Below the pieces are notes generated by a model. The model saw only the letters and a list, made by a program, of their open reading frames with translations, made no database searches and was not told the origin of the DNA. Shown here in pieces: positions 53,156 through 60,471 of a stretch of DNA of 63,083 bases; the first letter of the stretch is position 1; each line of letters starts with the position of its first letter. Position numbers and translations under genes: made by a program. Source of the stretch: Actinomycetota bacterium (lineage in GTDB: Bacteria > Actinomycetota > Acidimicrobiia > Acidimicrobiales > Ilumatobacteraceae); NCBI GenBank assembly GCA_016871355.1, contig VFZC01000013.1, positions 1 through 63,083 of the forward strand. Reading direction: 5' to 3'.

Positions 53156-54046
53156 TCAGGCCTTCAGGAAGTCGAGGATGATCTGGTTGACCGCGTCGGG
53201 TCGTTCGAGATGCAAGAAGTGACCGGCACCATCGACGATCTCCATGCGCGCGTGCGCGGGCAGTTCGCCGCGAGCGGATTCGGCCACTTCGACTCCCATG
53301 CATCCGTCGGTACGGCCGTGCAGATACAGATACGACTGCGGCGGAATGGCACTGCCCTTCTCTTGCATCGACTGCAGAGCCGGATCGTTGTAACCGGCGC
53401 CGAGCGTCGCGCGATAGAAGCCGAGCGCGGCTTGCAAGTTGGCCGCGTCGCGCAGACTCGGCTTCAGCAGAGCGAGGTCTTCGCGCGCGTCGTAACCCGG
53501 CGACCAATCGGCCCACAGCATGTCGATGAACGCGAGATCGTTGGCGCCCACCACGAGATCGGAGAGCGGATGCTGGAAGAAGAACATGTACCAACTGCGT
53601 TTGATCTGTGCGAGGTTGCCGATGAACGCTGCACCGACCGCGTTGCCCGGTGGAACGGCCATCGATACGACCTTGCGCCACGCATCGGGTGCGTGACTCG
53701 CGGCGATGTGCGTGATGGGTGCGCCCCAGTCGTGGCCGATGATCACCGCGTCGGCACCACCACCGAGTGAGGCACGCAGCTCGAGCACGTCGAGGGCCGA
53801 GGCCGCGGTCTGGAAGCGTCCGTCGGCGGGCACGCCGGACGGGGCGTACCCGCGCAAGAACGGGGCTACCGCTCGGTAACCAGCGTCGGTGAGACGGGGG
53901 AGGAGGTGGCGCCAGGTGTGGGCCGAATCGGGGAAGCCGTGCACGCACACGGCGAGCGGGCCGCCGTTGTCGAGGCCGGCTGCCAGGTACGACAGGTCGA
54001 AGCCGTTGACCGACACGCTGTGTCGAGTGATTCCCCCGTGACTCAT
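53156..54046 (-). CDS. Alpha/beta hydrolase, epoxide hydrolase/dehalogenase-like
   Basis: This is a 296-residue alpha/beta hydrolase. The oxyanion region is VCVHGFPDSAHTW. The nucleophile elbow GHDWGAP has Asp as nucleophile, which is typical of epoxide hydrolases and haloalkane or haloacetate dehalogenases. The terminal His is in DGAGHFLHLERP, and the cap domain contains WYMFFFQHPLSD. It is the first gene of the selenoprotein operon, 2 bp before the thioredoxin-like gene. The ATG at 54046 is preferred to the GTG at 54067. The substrate is unknown; an epoxide or organohalide would fit the Asp nucleophile. Confidence 0.86.
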   Translation of the reverse strand: MSHGGITRHSVSVNGFDLSYLAAGLDNGGPLAVCVHGFPDSAHTWRHLLPRLTDAGYRAVAPFLRGYAPSGVPADGRFQTAASALDVLELRASLGGGADAVIIGHDWGAPITHIAASHAPDAWRKVVSMAVPPGNAVGAAFIGNLAQIKRSWYMFFFQHPLSDLVVGANDLAFIDMLWADWSPGYDAREDLALLKPSLRDAANLQAALGFYRATLGAGYNDPALQSMQEKGSAIPPQSYLYLHGRTDGCMGVEVAESARGELPAHARMEIVDGAGHFLHLERPDAVNQIILDFLKA

Positions 54047-54192
54047 GGGCGAACCGTACTTCGCCACAGGCGGGGTGGCCTACCCGTCCTGCGACGAAGG
54101 TCACCGGACTCGCATGTTCACAAGTGATGGTCCACTGACTTAGCGTTCGTTCCATCGGGGGGAATCAGGGACTTCAGGTCACGTTCTATGGC

Positions 54193-55005
54193 GTGCGTGG
54201 ATCGACTCCATGCCATGGCGATGACACGCGGCGTTACGGCGGAAACACGTCGTGCGTTGGTCTCGACGCACCCGGAGAAGATCCGCTCGTGTTCGATCTC
54301 GGTACTGGTCTTCGTTACTCGTGCGGTCAGTCCGGTGTGCCTTCGCCGTTCCGTGGTGCTTGCTTGCTGACGCACATGCACTGGGATCACATCCAGGGTC
54401 TGCCGTTCTTCATGCCCACGTTGCGTGATGGCGCGCACTTCGACATCTACGCGCCCACACAGGACGACGGACGCACGGTGGCCGAAGTGTTCGACGCGAT
54501 CATTCGTCCGCCCATGTTCCCGATCTCGTTGCGCGAACTGCCGGGCACGTTCAATTTCCATGACGTGGCCGACGACGACTTCATGGTGGGTGGGTATCAG
54601 GTGCGCAGCCGCTTGGTTCCGCACATCGGCAACACACTCGGCTTTCGTGTCACGTGGGGCGGTAAGACGGTCGTGTACTTGTCCGATCATCAAATGCCGC
54701 TTGACGGATCGATGGGTCTCGCCGATGGCGCGCGCGAACTGTGCGAAGGAGCCGATCTGCTCATTCACGATGCGCAGTACACGCCGCACGAGTTTGTGGA
54801 GAAGAACAACTGGGGTCACTGCACGGTCGATTACGCCTTGTGGGTGGCGGCCGAATGTGGTGTGAAGACGCTCGCGTTGTTCCATCACGATCCCGCGCGT
54901 TGTGACGACGAGGTCGACCAGTTGCTTGAGGCGGCCGCGTGCGAGGGTGACAAGCGCGGCGTGCAGGTGTTCGCGGCCCACGAGGGCCTCACCGTCACCG
55001 TCTAA
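54193..55005 (+). CDS. MBL-fold metallohydrolase
   Basis: This 270-residue metallo-beta-lactamase-fold protein has the zinc motif THMHWDHIQG, then PHIGNTLGFRV, YLSDH and a late LFHHDP. It opens VRGSTPCHGDDTRRYGGNTSC, typical of phosphodiesterase-like members (PhnP/cyclic-nucleotide type). Relatives normally begin one strand earlier, about 7 residues upstream (LQVTFYG is encoded there). Between the upstream in-frame TGA (54136) and 54193 there is no ATG, GTG or TTG. A GGGGGGA ribosome site at 54157-54163 points to initiation near the CTT at 54172. The real start may be non-canonical. Confidence 0.85.
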   Translation: MRGSTPCHGDDTRRYGGNTSCVGLDAPGEDPLVFDLGTGLRYSCGQSGVPSPFRGACLLTHMHWDHIQGLPFFMPTLRDGAHFDIYAPTQDDGRTVAEVFDAIIRPPMFPISLRELPGTFNFHDVADDDFMVGGYQVRSRLVPHIGNTLGFRVTWGGKTVVYLSDHQMPLDGSMGLADGARELCEGADLLIHDAQYTPHEFVEKNNWGHCTVDYALWVAAECGVKTLALFHHDPARCDDEVDQLLEAAACEGDKRGVQVFAAHEGLTVTV

Positions 55006-55025
55006 CCCCCACACTGACGTACCCC

Positions 55026-55080
55026 GGTGTTCTGGTGAGGATTCTTCACCCCGGGGGTGAAGAATCCTCACCAGAACACC
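55026..55080. repeat. Perfect 26-bp inverted repeat (dispersed palindrome family)
   Basis: Arms 55026-55051 and 55055-55080 are exact; the arm begins GGTGTTCTGGTGAGGATTCT. The 17-bp tandem array starts at the next base. It lies between two plus-strand genes. Confidence 0.9.
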
Positions 55081-55148
55081 GCTGGCACCAGAACACCGCT
55101 GGCACCAGAACACCGCTGGCACCAGAACACTGCTGGCACCAGAACACT
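55081..55148. repeat. Four tandem copies of a 17-bp unit
   Basis: GCTGGCACCAGAACACC at 55081 and 55098, and the same unit ending in T at 55115 and 55132, followed by a partial GCTGGT. The unit contains CACCAGAACACC, the last 12 bases of the adjacent palindrome arm. There are no spacers, so it is not a CRISPR. Confidence 0.92.
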
Positions 55149-55167
55149 GCTGGTCTAGGGTGACTTC

Positions 55168-55680
55168 GTGACCGAAGCGTCGATTGATCCTCGCCACTTT
55201 CGAAACGTCCTCGGACATTTCCCCACCGGCGTCACCGTCGTGACCGGCCTCGACCCCGATGGCGTCCCGCTCGGCATCACCATCGGATCGTTCGTGTCGG
55301 TGTCGCTCGATCCGCCGCTGGTCGGATTCCTGCCCGGCAAGTCGTCACGCTCGTGGCCGCGCATCGCCGCGGGTGGAAGTTTCTGCGCGAACATCCTCGG
55401 CGCCGGCCAGGACGAACTCTGCTGGCGTTTCGCCAAGGAGCCAGCCGACGGCGAACCGCACAAGTTCGGTGGCGTCGATTGGAAGCCGGCGCCGTCGGGT
55501 TCGCCGACTCTTCCCGGTGCGATCGGTTGGATCGACTGCGCGATCGACACCGTGCACGACGCGGGCGATCACCTCTTCGTGGTCGGACGTGTGAACGCGA
55601 TGGAACACGCCGATGACGTCGACAACGCGATGATCTTCTTCCGGGGCAAGGTCGCCAAGATCGACATGCCACCGGCCTGA
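55168..55680 (+). CDS. Flavin reductase-like FMN-binding split-barrel protein
   Basis: This 170-residue protein of the HpaC/flavin-reductase type starts at a GTG. It has DPRHFRNVLGHFPTGVTVVTG, LGITIGSFVSVSLDPPLVGFLPGKSS and a C-terminal HLFVVGRVNAMEH. The family supplies reduced FMN or FAD to a partner monooxygenase using NAD(P)H, or binds flavin itself. No two-component oxygenase is adjacent. The MauE-like gene follows after 2 bp, so the two are co-transcribed. The 17-bp array ends 19 bp before the start codon and may overlap its promoter. Confidence 0.88.
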   Translation: MTEASIDPRHFRNVLGHFPTGVTVVTGLDPDGVPLGITIGSFVSVSLDPPLVGFLPGKSSRSWPRIAAGGSFCANILGAGQDELCWRFAKEPADGEPHKFGGVDWKPAPSGSPTLPGAIGWIDCAIDTVHDAGDHLFVVGRVNAMEHADDVDNAMIFFRGKVAKIDMPPA

Positions 55681-55682
55681 CG

Positions 55683-56072
55683 ATGGATGCCGTTGGCCTC
55701 GCTGCCTCGGTGATCCTCGGCGCCACCATGTGCGTGGCCGCGTTCTCGAAGCTGCGCACTGGTCGCGCGTGGGAAGCGCAAGGATCAGCGCTCGGCGCGC
55801 CCCGCATCGTCCTGCCCCTCGTGCCGTGGATCGAACTCGCACTCGGCGCTCTCCTCATCGTGCAGATTGCGGCCACCGCGGTGTCGATCGCCGCGCTCGC
55901 GTTGCTCGGGAGCTTCTCCTTACTGCTCGCGTTCAACCTGGCGCGAGGACGTCGGCCGGTGTGCGCGTGTTTCGGCGAGTGGAGCACCAAGCCGCTCGGG
56001 CCGGGTCACCTCGTGCGTAACGGGGTGCTCGAAGCACTCGCCGTCGTGGTGTTGGTGGCGTCAGTCGCCTAG
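55683..56072 (+). CDS. MauE/DoxX-like membrane protein
   Basis: This is a 129-residue protein with four membrane helices (start GLAASVILGATMCVAAFSKLR; WIELALGALLIVQI; LGSFSLLLAFNLARG; VLEALAVVVLVASVA) and a CACFG motif between helices 3 and 4, as in MauE-type proteins. MauE members help deliver disulfides or electrons across the membrane to periplasmic enzymes. The context gives no client. It runs 12 bp into the convergent peptidase gene. Confidence 0.8.
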   Translation: MDAVGLAASVILGATMCVAAFSKLRTGRAWEAQGSALGAPRIVLPLVPWIELALGALLIVQIAATAVSIAALALLGSFSLLLAFNLARGRRPVCACFGEWSTKPLGPGHLVRNGVLEALAVVVLVASVA

Positions 56073-58133
56073 AACGATCTGCAAGAAGGCGCACACGCGC
56101 GCTTCGTCGCGCCAACGGTCATAGCGACCGCTTGCGCCACCGTGACCGGCGCCCATCTCGGTACGAAGAACGAGCGGCGCATCGTTGGTGCGCACGGCGC
56201 GAATGCGCGCGACCCACTTGGCCGGCTCGTGGTACGCCACACGCGGATCGTTGAGGCCTGCGGTGACGAACAGCGCGGGATACGAACGCGCGGTCGCGTT
56301 GTCGTATGGCGAATAGGTGAGCATGTACGACGCGAATGGTTCGTCGCGCGGATCGCCCCACTCCTCCCATTCGGTGACGGTGAGCGGTAGCGACGGATCG
56401 CTCATCGTGGTCACCACGTCGACGAAGGGAACCTCGGCCACCGCGGCCGACCACAACTCGGGCCGGAGATTGATGCAGGCGCCCACGAGCAATCCGCCGG
56501 CACTGCCGCCGCGAACAGCGAGACGTGTGCCGTCGACCAGGCCACGCCGCACCGCATCGTCGGCCACGGCGTTCGTGTCGTCGAACGTGTTGCGTTTGTT
56601 GAGCAACTTGCCGTCCAGATACCACTGGCGGCCCATCTCGCCGCCACCGCGCGGATGCGCAAGGATCCACGTCCAGCCGCGATCGACCAACGACAACCGG
56701 GCCACCGAGAACCACGGCGGCATCGACGCTTCGTACGAGCCGTACGCGTACACGACGGCCGGGCCCGCGGCAGCAGAACCGGAAGCACCAGCAGCGCCAG
56801 CAGAACCGGTCAGGCGGACCACGTCGTACGGCACGAGTGTTCCGTCGGCGGCGGTGGCCCACTGACGGATGCTCTCGTAGCGCGCCAGGTCGACGTTGGG
56901 TGTGGGTGCCCGCTTGAGCATCACACGCTCGGACGTAATGATGTTGTGTTCCCACACGGTCGACGGCGACACCAAGCTCTCGGTGGCGAAGCGCACCCAC
57001 TCGGTGTTCCACTCGGGATTCGCGTCGAGTTCGACGTCGTGCGGTGACTCGCCCAGGTCGATGCCCGTCGACGATCCGTCGCGCCGCACGATGCGCAAGC
57101 GCGGCTGTGCAGCGACCCACTCGTGAACGACGAGATGCGACACGAATGGGTCGACGCGCGTGATGCGATTACCCGGGCTGTGTGGAATGAACTCGGTCCA
57201 CTGATCGGGCGTCTCGGTCGGTGCCGTCATCACACGGAAGTCGACGGCATCGAGATTGGTGAGGACGACGAAGCGATCGCCCCAATGATCGAGGTGATAC
57301 TCCAGATCGTCGGTGCGCGGACGAACCACACGCGGTGCATCGAGTGGTGTTCGTGCCGAGATCAGCCACGACTCGCTCGATGTCTTCGAGTCGGAGTCGA
57401 TGACGATCCATTCGCCGTTGCGCGTGAGGTCGATACCCACGTAGAAGCGCTCGTCGGCTTCATGGAAGATCTGCACGTCGTCGGACTGCGCGGTGCCGAG
57501 GCGGTGACGCCACACCGTGGACGGCCGCTCCTGCTCGTCGTACGTGACGTAGAACAGGTACTGCGAATCGGCACTCCAGGCCGTTCCGGCCCACGAGGTG
57601 TCGCTGATTTCATCGGCCAGATCGGTGCCAGTGGCGAGATCGCGCACGTGCATCGTGAAGTGCTCGCTGCCGTCGACGTCGAGCGACCACGCGAGCAACG
57701 ATGCGTTGGGGCTCACGTCGAACGCACCGAGGGAGAAGTACTCGTGAGCACTCGCCTCGGCGTTCTCGTCGAGAATCACCGTCTCGGCGGCGGTGTCGCG
57801 CGAACGGCCGCGGCAGTGGATGAGATACTGCGACCCCTCCTCGGTGCGCGACACGTACCACCAGCCTTCTTTGAGCGTGGGCACGCTCTGGTCGGTCTCT
57901 TGGATGCGCGACTTGATCTCGCCGAAGATCGTCTCCAACAACTGTTCGTGCGGTGCGAACCATGCGTTGCAGTGCGCGTTCTCGGCGTCGAGGTAGACGA
58001 TGGTGTCGGGGTCGTCGCGATCGGCGAGCCAGTAGTACGGATCGTCGACGTCGCCGGTGGTGCGCGAGAGGCGAGTGGGCTTGAGGGGTGCGACCGGAGC
58101 GGGGCCGATCGGTGCCGGGGGAGTCGTCGACAT
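56061..58133 (-). CDS. Oligopeptidase B (S9A prolyl-oligopeptidase family)
   Basis: This 690-residue serine peptidase has an N-terminal beta-propeller (residues about 70-410) and a C-terminal alpha/beta hydrolase domain. The nucleophile is in RGGSAGGLLVG, Asp in GLNDPRVAYHEPAKW and His in GAGHGGASGRYD. HPRGGGEMGRQWY and YGSYEASM are typical of oligopeptidase B, which cuts after Arg or Lys in short peptides in the cytosol. There is no signal peptide. A short Ala/Gly/Ser stretch (TGSAGAAGASGSAAAG) marks the domain junction. The ATG at 58133 is used. It is divergent from the ferredoxin (76 bp). Confidence 0.92.
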   Translation of the reverse strand: MSTTPPAPIGPAPVAPLKPTRLSRTTGDVDDPYYWLADRDDPDTIVYLDAENAHCNAWFAPHEQLLETIFGEIKSRIQETDQSVPTLKEGWWYVSRTEEGSQYLIHCRGRSRDTAAETVILDENAEASAHEYFSLGAFDVSPNASLLAWSLDVDGSEHFTMHVRDLATGTDLADEISDTSWAGTAWSADSQYLFYVTYDEQERPSTVWRHRLGTAQSDDVQIFHEADERFYVGIDLTRNGEWIVIDSDSKTSSESWLISARTPLDAPRVVRPRTDDLEYHLDHWGDRFVVLTNLDAVDFRVMTAPTETPDQWTEFIPHSPGNRITRVDPFVSHLVVHEWVAAQPRLRIVRRDGSSTGIDLGESPHDVELDANPEWNTEWVRFATESLVSPSTVWEHNIITSERVMLKRAPTPNVDLARYESIRQWATAADGTLVPYDVVRLTGSAGAAGASGSAAAGPAVVYAYGSYEASMPPWFSVARLSLVDRGWTWILAHPRGGGEMGRQWYLDGKLLNKRNTFDDTNAVADDAVRRGLVDGTRLAVRGGSAGGLLVGACINLRPELWSAAVAEVPFVDVVTTMSDPSLPLTVTEWEEWGDPRDEPFASYMLTYSPYDNATARSYPALFVTAGLNDPRVAYHEPAKWVARIRAVRTNDAPLVLRTEMGAGHGGASGRYDRWRDEARVCAFLQIVLGD

Positions 58134-58209
58134 CGCCGCCAGGGTATGTGTCCGATCGAACGCCGCTCGCCTCGCCGACGACAACCGGGTCACCATTAGC
58201 GTCTCCCGC

Positions 58210-58470
58210 ATGCGGGTGTGGATCGACCAGGACCTGTGCACGGGCGATGGCCTGTGCCTCGACCACTGCCCCGACGTGTTCGTGCAGTTGGAGGACGGCA
58301 TCGCCTACGTGGCCGAGCAGGGTCAGGCCCTGAACGACCCGGGTGGGGCCGGCAGCCTGGCCTGGGTGCCTCTCAAGCACTACCAATCGGTGGTGGACGC
58401 GGCCGAGGCCTGTCCCGGCGAGTGCATCTTCATCGAGATAACCCCGGCCTCAGTTGCCAAAGCCTCCTGA
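58210..58470 (+). CDS. Small ferredoxin with CxxDxxC cluster motif
   Basis: This is an 86-residue ferredoxin. The ligand pattern is Cys10-x2-Asp13-x2-Cys16-x3-Cys20-Pro, with a remote Cys-Pro in EACPGEC. The Asp in place of the second Cys predicts a 3Fe-4S cluster, or a 4Fe-4S cluster with an Asp ligand. Such ferredoxins serve P450s and other oxygenases in actinobacteria. It starts at the ATG at 58210 and ends about 30 bp before the suf operator, so it is upstream of and perhaps linked to the Fe-S assembly genes. Confidence 0.88.
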   Translation: MRVWIDQDLCTGDGLCLDHCPDVFVQLEDGIAYVAEQGQALNDPGGAGSLAWVPLKHYQSVVDAAEACPGECIFIEITPASVAKAS

Positions 58471-58494
58471 CCCGCCGGTGGACTCGGCCGGTCG

Positions 58495-58523
58495 AATTGT
58501 TACTATAGCCGTAGTGGAAATTC
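58495..58523. promoter_or_regulatory. suf dyad operator, copy 1 (before sufB)
   Basis: The core ACTATAGCCGTAGT is at 58502-58515. The right arm TAGTGGAAATT is perfect against the consensus shared with the copy before sufD; the left arm is AATTGTTACTA (2 mismatches). The dyad ends 42 bp before the sufB ATG and contains a possible -10 (TACTAT). It is a candidate site for a Suf repressor that is not in the window. Confidence 0.65.
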
Positions 58524-58565
58524 CCCGGGTCACCGGGGTGCCCGACCCCTCCAAGGAGACCCTGA

Positions 58566-59966
58566 ATGACCTCGTTCGACCTGGATCTCAGCAAGTACTC
58601 GCTCGGCTGGAGCGACGACGTCGAGTACGCGTTCGCGCCCGAGAAGGGCCTCAGCGATCGCGTGGTCGATCAGATCTCGTGGTGGAAGGGTGAGCCGCGT
58701 TGGATGACGCAGTTCCGTCTGCGCAGTTTGCGCCTGTTCGACAAGAAGCCGATGGCGCCGTGGTTCGCCGAGAACATGCCCGACATCGACTTCCAGGACA
58801 TCTTCTATTACTTGCGTCCGGCCACCGATCAGGTGGACGAGTGGGACGATCTGCCCGAGCAGATGAAGGCCACGTACGAGAAGCTCGGCATTCCCGAAGC
58901 CGAGCGCAAGTACCTCGCTGGCGTGACCGCGCAGTATGAAAGTGAAGTTGTCTTCCACCGCAACCGCGAAGATCTCGAGGCGCAGGGCATTCTGTTTTGC
59001 GACATGGACACCGCGTTGCGCGAGTACCCCGAACTCGTGAAGCAGTACTTCGGCACGGTCATTCCGCCAGGTGACAACAAGTTCTCCGCTCTCAACAGTG
59101 CGGTGTGGTCGGGTGGCTCGTTCATCTATGTTCCGCCCGGAGTCGAATGCGAGATGCCGCTGCAGGCGTACTTCCGCATCAACTCCGAGAACGCTGGCCA
59201 GTTCGAGCGCACGCTCATCATCGCCGACGAAGGTTCGAAGGTGCACTACATCGAAGGTTGCTCGGCGCCGGTGTACACGAGCGATTCGCTGCACTCGGCC
59301 GTGGTGGAAATCGTCGTGAAGCCCAGTGCTCGCGTCACGTACACCACCATTCAGAACTGGTCACCCAACGTGTACAACCTCGTCACCAAGCGTGCGCGCG
59401 TGGAGGCCGAGGGCCACATGGAGTGGATCGACGGCAACATCGGTTCGAAGCTCACCATGAAGTATCCGAGCGTGTATCTCGTGGGCCCCAAGGCCACGGG
59501 CGAAGTCCTGTCGGTGGCGTACGCCGGCGCGGGTCAGCATCAAGATGCCGGCGCGAAGATGGTGCACGCCGCGCCCGAAACCACGTCGAAGATCGTGTCG
59601 AAGTCCATCAGCAAGGACGGCGGCATCACCACCTACCGCGGACTCGTTCGCGTCGACGAAGGTGCGTACGGCTGCAAGAGCCACGTGCAGTGCGACGCAC
59701 TCATCCTCGACGAAACCAGCGAGAGCCGCACGCTTCCGTACATGGAAGTGGGGGAGAAGGACGCGCAGATCGGTCACGAGGCCACCGTCTCGAAGATCGC
59801 CGACGAACAACTCTTCTACTTGCAGAGCCGCGGCCTGTCGCAGGAGCAGGCCATGAGCATGGTCGTGAACGGATTCATCGAACCCGTCACGCGCACGTTG
59901 CCCATGGAGTACGCGGTCGAGTGGAGCCGCCTCATCGAGTTGCAAATGGAAGGCTCGGTCGGCTAA
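58566..59966 (+). CDS. sufB: Fe-S cluster assembly protein SufB
   Basis: This 466-residue scaffold of the SufBCD complex carries the family's YKWGFVTDIE-like beginning in the form [23 protein letters not shown]. It has [60 protein letters not shown], and the C-terminal [19 protein letters not shown]. It builds nascent clusters with SufC and SufD in the cytosol. The ATG at 58566 follows AAGGAGA. The dyad at 58502 lies upstream. The neighbouring order sufB - small protein - sufD - Rieske - sufC is the actinobacterial layout. Confidence 0.96.
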   Translation: MTSFDLDLSKYSLGWSDDVEYAFAPEKGLSDRVVDQISWWKGEPRWMTQFRLRSLRLFDKKPMAPWFAENMPDIDFQDIFYYLRPATDQVDEWDDLPEQMKATYEKLGIPEAERKYLAGVTAQYESEVVFHRNREDLEAQGILFCDMDTALREYPELVKQYFGTVIPPGDNKFSALNSAVWSGGSFIYVPPGVECEMPLQAYFRINSENAGQFERTLIIADEGSKVHYIEGCSAPVYTSDSLHSAVVEIVVKPSARVTYTTIQNWSPNVYNLVTKRARVEAEGHMEWIDGNIGSKLTMKYPSVYLVGPKATGEVLSVAYAGAGQHQDAGAKMVHAAPETTSKIVSKSISKDGGITTYRGLVRVDEGAYGCKSHVQCDALILDETSESRTLPYMEVGEKDAQIGHEATVSKIADEQLFYLQSRGLSQEQAMSMVVNGFIEPVTRTLPMEYAVEWSRLIELQMEGSVG

Positions 59967-59975
59967 CCGAGAATC

Positions 59976-60018
59976 TGGTGAGAGATCTTCACCTCTGAGG
60001 TGAATTTTTCTCACCAGA
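59976..60018. repeat. Imperfect palindrome after sufB (dispersed family)
   Basis: CTGGTGAGAGATCTTCACCT (59976-59995) faces AGGTGAATTTTTCTCACCAG (59999-60018). The ends and centre pair, with mismatches in the A/T part. It lies between sufB and the small protein gene and may weaken read-through in the operon. Confidence 0.75.
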
Positions 60019-60043
60019 ACATCACGCTAGGGTCGAATGAGTT

Positions 60044-60397
60044 ATGCCGATGCGTCAGGAGTGCAAGCACTTCGAGAGTCGCACCTATCCCAACGGTGAC
60101 ACCGTGCGGAAGTGCAACCTCGATCTCGCGCCCGATGCACCGTGGCGTTGCCCCGACAATTGCTCGGCGTACGACCGCCGTCCCGATGCGGGTTGGAGTT
60201 ACGGCTCGCTCGTCACACCGTCGACGCCGCAGGAGCCGCCGGGTCTGGATGACGGCTCGGCCGCGGCCGTGCTCGATCAGGCCGAAGACATCGTGAACGC
60301 GATCGGCGCACAGGTGATGGCCGACGTGGCGGCCCAGGCCGAGTGGGATGCCCAGCCGCGGTGGAAGCGTGCGTTCAAGCGCAAGCCCAAAGACTGA
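60044..60397 (+). CDS. Small Cys-containing protein of the suf operon, unknown function
   Basis: This is a 117-residue protein. The N-terminal 45 residues carry four Cys (RQECKHFESRTY, VRKCNLDLAP, PWRCPDNCSAYDRR), arranged like a small zinc or Fe-S knuckle. The rest is a helix (DDGSAAAVLDQAEDIVNAIGAQVMADVAAQAE) and a basic tail (KRAFKRKPKD). It is not a known Suf component, but it lies between sufB and sufD. The Cys pattern makes a role in metal or cluster handling plausible; this is inference. ATG codons at 60044 and 60050 are both possible. The gene ends 48 bp before the second dyad. Confidence 0.78.
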   Translation: MPMRQECKHFESRTYPNGDTVRKCNLDLAPDAPWRCPDNCSAYDRRPDAGWSYGSLVTPSTPQEPPGLDDGSAAAVLDQAEDIVNAIGAQVMADVAAQAEWDAQPRWKRAFKRKPKD

Positions 60398-60439
60398 ACC
60401 CGGTTCCCTCACCGGTTCCGCCCGGGTTCCGCCCGGGCA

Positions 60440-60464
60440 ATTTCCACTATCCCGGTAGTAGAAT
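60440..60464. promoter_or_regulatory. suf dyad operator, copy 2, with -10 box before sufD
   Basis: The core ACTATCCCGGTAGT is at 60446-60459. The left arm AATTTCCACTA is perfect; the right arm is TAGTAGAATTT. TAGAAT at 60459-60464 is a good -10, and the next 7 bases lead to the GTG at 60472, so the transcript could begin at the start codon. Confidence 0.65.
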
Positions 60465-60471
60465 TTCCTCC

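Noticed and set aside
55081-55148. Short CRISPR array
   Set aside because: Units are directly adjacent with no spacers and no cas genes are present.
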